A stretch of 11,831 bases of DNA from Actinomycetota bacterium (GTDB lineage Bacteria; Actinomycetota; Acidimicrobiia; Acidimicrobiales; RAAP-2), in NCBI GenBank assembly GCA_009701115.1, contig WLKR01000018.1:1-11831 (forward strand), given 5' to 3'. This document shows, in pieces, positions 7,654-11,831 of the stretch; the stretch's first letter is position 1, and every line of letters starts with the position of its first letter. The notes beneath the pieces were generated by a model. The model made no database searches. It saw only the letters and a list, made by a program, of their open reading frames with translations, and was not told the origin of the DNA. The translations under genes and the position numbers were made by a program.

Positions 7654-7659
7654 ACAGTA
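7654..7659 (-). promoter_or_regulatory. Putative -10 box of the small secreted protein gene
   Basis: TACTGT on the - strand fits TANNNT and lies 6 bases before the ATG at 7647, the spacing expected for a leaderless mRNA. The region where a -35 would sit (about 7677-7683) is the loop and inner stem of the 13-bp inverted repeat at 7666-7698. Confidence 0.4.
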
Positions 7660-7665
7660 ACGGCT

Positions 7666-7698
7666 AGTGCCATTGTGCCCCTAGAGCACAATGGCACT
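7666..7698. other. Perfect 13-bp inverted repeat, operator or terminator
   Basis: AGTGCCATTGTGC (7666-7678) is exactly the reverse complement of GCACAATGGCACT (7686-7698), with a 7-base loop. It stands 38 bases beyond the hydrolase stop codon and 18 bases before the start codon of the small secreted protein. It could be a second terminator of the hydrolase gene or an operator over the -35 region of the next gene. No U-tract follows on the - strand. Confidence 0.7.
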
Positions 7699-7705
7699 TC
7701 GCTAC

Positions 7706-7729
7706 AGAGTGACCGGGATCGGTCACTCT
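7706..7729 (-). terminator. Hairpin terminator after the CocE-like hydrolase gene
   Basis: AGAGTGACCG (7706-7715) pairs with CGGTCACTCT (7720-7729), a 10-bp perfect, GC-rich stem with a GGAT tetraloop. It starts 6 bases after the hydrolase stop codon in the direction of transcription. It lacks a U-tract but is compact and stable, so it is the best terminator candidate for this gene. Confidence 0.65.
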
Positions 7730-7735
7730 CGAGAA

Positions 7736-10006
7736 TCAGCCCCCGTTACCGGCGGCTACGTACGTACGACAGGGCTGACCACGGTTGCTCCCGCAAGCCG
7801 GCTGACTGTCGGTGGCCGTGACCGTTGAAACAACCGGCAGAACGAGTGACGAGGCACCGAAGTAGATGGTGTTAGTCACTAAACCATTGGTCACCAAGCT
7901 GCCAAAAGCCCACGATGGACGGTCTCCACCCGGTGCGCTAATCGTGATTCGAATCTTCGATCCGGATCGGAAGGTGAAGGCAATCGGGTTGATGGGCACG
8001 CGCACATTAACTGCAGTTCCTGGCCTTAATGCCTGTGATTTGCTCGACGTGTAGATCGGAACTGGCGCAAACTGCGTCGAGGCCTTGGTATCAAAGGTGT
8101 GGTAACTGGCGCGGAGGAAACCGGAAGTTACGTACATCTCTTGGCCATTAGAGCGAACTTCCGACACGGTCACCTGGATGTCCGTATTGGTAGAAGTGGA
8201 TGCCAGTCGAAGATTCAAGCTAGCCGGACCGACCACAGTCGTATTCTTAGTCAAGGGACTCGAGAGAAAACCCGCACCATCAGTGCCGGTCACGGCGGTC
8301 CAGTTGTAGTTCGGCTGTGCGGCCCAGGCGTTAAAGCTCGATCCAGCCGACGTCGCTGGGCGGGTGGAGGCGTCCGGCTTGTAGGTCGCACTACCTGACG
8401 TAGGAGCAGCGCCTAGAAGGGCACCACTCGCACCTAGGTAGTACGTAGTGGCCTTCGCATTTGTTGGTGGGAATGCGGTGAAGCCCGCCTCGTAGGCCGG
8501 TGAAAGTACACCGGCTCCGGCCGACGAGTTTCCATTGTCAAAGAGCACTCGGATGCGAGCATCCTTTTTGAATGCAGCGAGCGCACTGGCGTAACTCGAC
8601 GATGACGTGAAGCGAACGGCAGGGAACGTGGCACCAGGCGTCGGCTGTGCCCCAGCCATGAAGAGATTGCCCAGCAACCCAATGGCGGTTGGCTTGCGCT
8701 TGCCAACGAAAAGGTTCAGGAACTCATGCCAACGAGTGAATATCGCGGGCGAGAAGGAGTCCACGTGGGTTCCGTTCTGCATGGTGACCCAGACGTCCTT
8801 GTTCTTCGAGAGTGCGTTAATAATCGCGGGCCACTGGGGTCCGGTCTGCTCGTCCTGAAGTCCACCGGCAAGAAAGACGGGAACCTTGATAGAGGCGGCC
8901 CACTTCTGAGGCGATCGAACGTCGTACAGCGATGGCGTCCGGTCATCGTGCAGAGCAAGAATTTGATTGACATCTTGCGCCTGTCCGTGGAACTTCTGGT
9001 TATCGGAACAGACGGTGTCACCAGTGTTGATTTGTGCTTGCGTCCAAGACTGGCCGAGCGGCGCAGGCTTGGCGTCATTGACGCGGTCCGCAATCCAACC
9101 GGCAGCAAAACCGGTGTTACGAATACCACCGGGCGATCCCGTGGCAAACAGGTCGTTGGTCGGGCTCATCGGGGCGATTGCAGCTAGGTGTGGTGGCTGG
9201 AGACCAGCCACGGCGAATTGACTGATACCCGAGTAGGAAATACCAATGAGACCAACCTGGTGATTCGACACCCACGACTCACGAGCGATTCGCTCGATGG
9301 CGTCATATCCGTCAGTGGCCAACGTGGGCCCAAAGAGGTCGTAGGCGCCGCCAGAGCAGCCCGATCCGCGTATCTGGAGCGACACCGTGGCGAAACCAAC
9401 GCTGGGCCCAATCAATGCACCAAGTGCCGTTGAGGACGAAGGCAGGAGGGGGTCGTTGGAAGGGTGCCCGGGTCTGCCTAGATATGAATCAACGAGCGAG
9501 TGTGGGGCGGCTGTGTTGTAACCCGAGTATTCAATCAACGTGACGAAGGGACCGTTGGCGAGCGTCTTGCCGTCGGGGAGTCGGACGGTGGCGGCCAGTT
9601 GGATTCCGTCACGCATGGTGATGTAGTTAAGCCCTTGGTGGAGCGGAGCACCGGTGTAGAGGGAAGTCTTTGGCGCTTTGGTGTCGAGGACGGCAAAGGC
9701 CGGCTGGCTGACTCCGCCGACGGTGGCACGGTACCCAGCACCGGCAGCGACTTCGTGAAATACCAGCGCGCCGTGGTCATCGGTAATACCCGTGCCGATG
9801 GTGGCGTTCTTGGAGTTACGGAGCGTCACGGACACGCCAGCGGCGGCGGCGCCGCTCGACGATGTTGAGACGTAGACCGCGTTAACCGATCCGCGAACAG
9901 AGACAGTGATAGTGCTTGCCATTGAGGCGTGGGCTAGACCCAACGTCGCAATGAGTGTCAGAGCCATTGTTACGGCCAAACGTGAAAAATTCCTGGTACC
10001 CAACAT
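7736..10006 (-). CDS. Secreted CocE / X-Pro dipeptidyl-peptidase family hydrolase
   Basis: A 756-residue exported alpha/beta hydrolase of the CocE/NonD (peptidase S15-like) group, which includes X-Pro dipeptidyl peptidases, cocaine esterase and acyl-amide hydrolases. Order of parts: signal peptide (1 to about 27-30, ending LAHASMA); a small beta-sandwich, carboxypeptidase-regulatory-like domain (about 32-100, with GVSVTLRNSKNATIGTGITD); and the catalytic domain (about 120-435). The catalytic domain has RGSGCSGGAYD, the nucleophile elbow GISYSG with Ser257, Asp385 in GGLQDEQTG and His414 in NGTHVD. The C-terminal jelly-roll domain typical of the family follows (about 470-725), then a Cys738/Cys746 pair near the end. 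The start at 10006 is chosen for its G-run ribosome binding site 5 bases upstream; a TTG at 10033 in the same frame is weaker. The substrate (peptide or ester) cannot be told from the sequence. It probably acts outside the cell as a single-gene transcript. Confidence 0.88.
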   Translation of the reverse strand: MLGTRNFSRLAVTMALTLIATLGLAHASMASTITVSVRGSVNAVYVSTSSSGAAAAGVSVTLRNSKNATIGTGITDDHGALVFHEVAAGAGYRATVGGVSQPAFAVLDTKAPKTSLYTGAPLHQGLNYITMRDGIQLAATVRLPDGKTLANGPFVTLIEYSGYNTAAPHSLVDSYLGRPGHPSNDPLLPSSSTALGALIGPSVGFATVSLQIRGSGCSGGAYDLFGPTLATDGYDAIERIARESWVSNHQVGLIGISYSGISQFAVAGLQPPHLAAIAPMSPTNDLFATGSPGGIRNTGFAAGWIADRVNDAKPAPLGQSWTQAQINTGDTVCSDNQKFHGQAQDVNQILALHDDRTPSLYDVRSPQKWAASIKVPVFLAGGLQDEQTGPQWPAIINALSKNKDVWVTMQNGTHVDSFSPAIFTRWHEFLNLFVGKRKPTAIGLLGNLFMAGAQPTPGATFPAVRFTSSSSYASALAAFKKDARIRVLFDNGNSSAGAGVLSPAYEAGFTAFPPTNAKATTYYLGASGALLGAAPTSGSATYKPDASTRPATSAGSSFNAWAAQPNYNWTAVTGTDGAGFLSSPLTKNTTVVGPASLNLRLASTSTNTDIQVTVSEVRSNGQEMYVTSGFLRASYHTFDTKASTQFAPVPIYTSSKSQALRPGTAVNVRVPINPIAFTFRSGSKIRITISAPGGDRPSWAFGSLVTNGLVTNTIYFGASSLVLPVVSTVTATDSQPACGSNRGQPCRTYVAAGNGG

Positions 10007-10011
10007 TGATT

Positions 10012-10017
10012 CCCCCC
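10012..10017 (-). promoter_or_regulatory. Ribosome binding site of the CocE-like hydrolase gene
   Basis: On the - strand GGGGGG followed by AATCA precedes the ATG at 10006, with a 5-base spacer. It decides between this start and the TTG at 10033. Confidence 0.6.
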
Positions 10018-10053
10018 GGGATGTAATTGTCAATGTCTAGCATCGATTGCTCG

Positions 10054-10059
10054 ATAATA
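10054..10059 (-). promoter_or_regulatory. Putative -10 box of the CocE-like hydrolase gene
   Basis: TATTAT on the - strand lies in the 57-bp gap between the lipoate gene and the hydrolase gene and would give a leader of roughly 40 bases. No clear -35 is seen; it would fall inside the 3' end of the lipoate gene. Confidence 0.35.
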
Positions 10060-10063
10060 AGGC

Positions 10064-11692
10064 TCAGGCGTTTGTACGAATACTGACTGGTGCGGGGGCC
10101 GCCGCGGCCGCATCACGGGCGTGATAGCTCGAGCGCGTCAGGGGTGAACTTTGAACATAGGCCAGCCCGAAGGAGCGTCCGGCGACCGCCAGTTCCTCGA
10201 ATTCGTGTGGTTCCCACCAGCGCGCCACTGGCAGATGCTTGGTCGTGGGCCGCAAATACTGGCCAATCGTGGCGATTTGGACCCCAACTGCGGCAAGGTC
10301 CGCCAGAGTCTCTTCGACTTCGTCGCGACGCTCCCCAAGTCCCACCATCAGGCCGGACTTGGTGGTGAGGCCCGCTGCACGGCCACGAGCCAGGATGGTC
10401 AAACTCCGAAGATAGCCAGCCGACGGGCGTACCGCGTACTGAAGGCGGGCCACGGTCTCGATGTTGTGATTCAAGACATCGGGCCGGGCATCCAGAATGA
10501 GCTGGAGGGAAGCCATATCACCCTTGACGTCACTGATCAGGACTTCAACTTGCGTGTCAGGCTTGCGCTCGCGAATGGCGCGAATGGTCTCGGCAATCGC
10601 GCCGGCGCCACCATCTTCAAGGTCGTCACGAGCAACACACGTGATGACGGCGTGGGAAAGATTCAGCCGGACCACGGCCTCAGCCACACGGGCCGGTTCG
10701 GTGGCGTCGAGCGGCATTGGCTTACGGGTGTCGATGAGACAGAAACCACAGGCTCGAGTGCACCGCTCACCATTGACCATGAAGGTGGCCGTGCCGTCCT
10801 GCCAGCACTCGAAAATATTCGGGCAGCCCGCCTCTTCGCACACGGTCACCAGTCGTAAGTCCTCGGTTAGTTTGCGCAGCGAGTTGAACTCGTCACCCAT
10901 GTGGGCGGGGATTCTCAGCCACTCCGGCTTGCGGGCTGCAATATCGAGACCCTGATCGGGGTCGACACCGGCCTTACGTAGGCGGCGAATCAGTGGCCGT
11001 TCATTGCTCATCGTGGCGGCCGAACGGTCCACGGAGGCCACGCTCATCGTTCCGCCAAGGGCGTCGGCAACAGATTCGGCAATCGCATCTTCCGCCTCTT
11101 TAAACCCAACGGTGAGCCCGAGGCTCTGCAGCGAGCCCACCGGATACTCCGTGACCCCGCAGGGCACGATGGCGGTAAAGGCTTCGAGGTCAACGTTGAC
11201 GTTGAGCGCAATGCCATGAAGTGTTCGGCGACGCCCGGTGGTATCTCGTTCCGTACGAACGCCGACTTGACCAATCTTGACTGGTGCTGTGTCCAGGTGG
11301 GCCCAGATCCCAGGAAAACCTTCGAATCGTCCGACGAGCCCTAGCACCCCTTGTTCATCGAGAGTCTTGACAGCATCGATTACGCCATCTTCGAGTCGTC
11401 CGACGTGAAGTCGGCCGGCCGAGGGATCATCGTCAACCGTGACAATCGCCCAGAGCACAACCTGTCCGGGACCGTGGTAGGTGACATCTCCTCCACGATC
11501 CGCGTCTACCACCGTCGCGGCGAGTGACTCCGGGTCGATGAGAAATGAATCATTACTCGCGCGCACCCCACGCGTATAGGTGGGTGGGTGTTCAAATACC
11601 AATAAGTAGTCGTCAGCGGCTTCCAGCAGGGCGTGCTGGAAGTCATTAACTTCAGCGAACGTCACGCGCCCGAGATGCCGACGACGGAGCAT
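10064..11692 (-). CDS. lipB-lipA: Fused octanoyltransferase-lipoyl synthase (LipB-LipA)
   Basis: One 542-residue frame carries both enzymes of lipoate biosynthesis. Residues 1 to about 213 are LipB, which moves octanoate from acyl carrier protein to lipoyl domains: DVTYHGPGQ (69-77), Lys139 in PVKIGQVGVR, LHGIALNVN (158-166) and catalytic Cys178 in IVPCGV. Residues from about 228 to 530 are LipA, a radical SAM enzyme that inserts two sulfurs: auxiliary-cluster cysteines 285, 290 and 296 (CEEAGCPNIFEC), radical SAM cysteines 311, 315 and 318 (CTRACGFC) and the RSSY motif at 520-523 whose serine binds the auxiliary cluster. A short linker (about 214-230) joins them with no stop. The extreme C-terminus is Ala/Pro-rich. 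Internal ATGs at codons 216 (11047) and 228 (11011) could allow separate LipA synthesis, but neither has a well-placed Shine-Dalgarno. The start overlaps the E2 stop as TAATG, so translation is probably coupled. Confidence 0.95.
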   Translation of the reverse strand: MLRRRHLGRVTFAEVNDFQHALLEAADDYLLVFEHPPTYTRGVRASNDSFLIDPESLAATVVDADRGGDVTYHGPGQVVLWAIVTVDDDPSAGRLHVGRLEDGVIDAVKTLDEQGVLGLVGRFEGFPGIWAHLDTAPVKIGQVGVRTERDTTGRRRTLHGIALNVNVDLEAFTAIVPCGVTEYPVGSLQSLGLTVGFKEAEDAIAESVADALGGTMSVASVDRSAATMSNERPLIRRLRKAGVDPDQGLDIAARKPEWLRIPAHMGDEFNSLRKLTEDLRLVTVCEEAGCPNIFECWQDGTATFMVNGERCTRACGFCLIDTRKPMPLDATEPARVAEAVVRLNLSHAVITCVARDDLEDGGAGAIAETIRAIRERKPDTQVEVLISDVKGDMASLQLILDARPDVLNHNIETVARLQYAVRPSAGYLRSLTILARGRAAGLTTKSGLMVGLGERRDEVEETLADLAAVGVQIATIGQYLRPTTKHLPVARWWEPHEFEELAVAGRSFGLAYVQSSPLTRSSYHARDAAAAAPAPVSIRTNA

Positions 11693-11831
11693 TAGCGTTC
11701 CGCGTTGACGTCGATTGCAGCCAGTAGTTCACCGACGCGTTCGAGATACTTGGCCGCCGAAACCGGGTCCGCGACTCGGTGATCGAATGAAAGACCCAGG
11801 ACCAAACGCCTTCCCGGTTCGACGATTTCGA
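11692..11831 (-). CDS. 2-oxoacid dehydrogenase E2 acyltransferase, C-terminal fragment
   Basis: The last 45 residues of a frame entering from the right edge, ending with TAA at 11694-11692. The segment LGLSFDHRVADPVSAAKYLE matches the end of the catalytic domain of dihydrolipoamide acyl- or succinyltransferases (E2 of pyruvate, 2-oxoglutarate or branched-chain complexes). Their DHRxxDG motif contains the catalytic histidine; here the histidine and second aspartate are kept but glycine is replaced by proline. The lipoyl and E1/E3-binding domains lie outside the window, so which complex it serves cannot be settled; sucB-like is likely given the usual actinobacterial company of lipB and lipA. 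Its stop overlaps the lipB-lipA start by one base. Confidence 0.9.
   Translation of the reverse strand, partial: EIVEPGRRLVLGLSFDHRVADPVSAAKYLERVGELLAAIDVNAER

Noticed and set aside
10042..10055. Hairpin ATCGA/TCGAT as terminator of lipB-lipA
   Set aside because: The stem has only 5 AT-rich base pairs and no U-tract, too weak to call.
10064..11692. LipB-LipA fusion as an assembly or frameshift artefact
   Set aside because: Both domains are intact and in frame through a plausible linker. An artefact would have to remove a stop and keep the frame exactly.

Overview
The window looks like a stretch of chromosome from an actinobacterium. The MetH is of the actinobacterial type, with a C-terminal motif reading RYSWGYPACPD. 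Several starts have a TANNNT -10 box only 6-12 bases upstream and no Shine-Dalgarno sequence, which suggests leaderless or near-leaderless mRNAs. The hairpin terminators lack U-tracts. GC content is moderate (about 50-60% in the lines I counted). Together with a fused LipB-LipA protein this makes me think of an Acidimicrobiia-like lineage, but that placement is inference. Most genes are core metabolism, and no phage, IS, CRISPR or RNA gene is visible.

Left part (1-2242): the tail of a nitroreductase-like gene on the + strand overlaps, tail to tail, the end of pepA (leucyl aminopeptidase, - strand). pepA is the second gene of a two-gene - strand operon headed by a PduO-type cob(I)alamin adenosyltransferase. 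Middle left (2339-5839): divergent from that operon, across only 96 bp, lies a complete cobalamin-dependent methionine synthase (metH, 1166 aa), followed by a 10-bp hairpin. Two cobalamin-linked genes, one making adenosylcobalamin and one using methylcobalamin, therefore share one short divergent promoter region.

Middle right (5840-10033): three genes in a row encode exported proteins. They are a stand-alone secreted SGNH-fold protein (+), a small six-cysteine secreted protein resembling the DUF6636 type (-), and a secreted 756-aa CocE / X-Pro dipeptidyl-peptidase (S15-like) hydrolase (-). The spaces between them hold a 12-bp triplicated direct repeat and several perfect hairpins. Their substrates cannot be read from the sequence.

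Right part (10064-11831): the C-terminus of a lipoyl-dependent 2-oxoacid dehydrogenase E2 acyltransferase overlaps by one base (TAATG) the start of a 542-aa protein. That protein joins an octanoyltransferase (LipB) to a lipoyl synthase (LipA). An E2, whose complete form would normally carry the lipoyl domain, is thus apparently co-translated with one polypeptide able to attach octanoate and insert sulfur. This is the most notable arrangement in the window.
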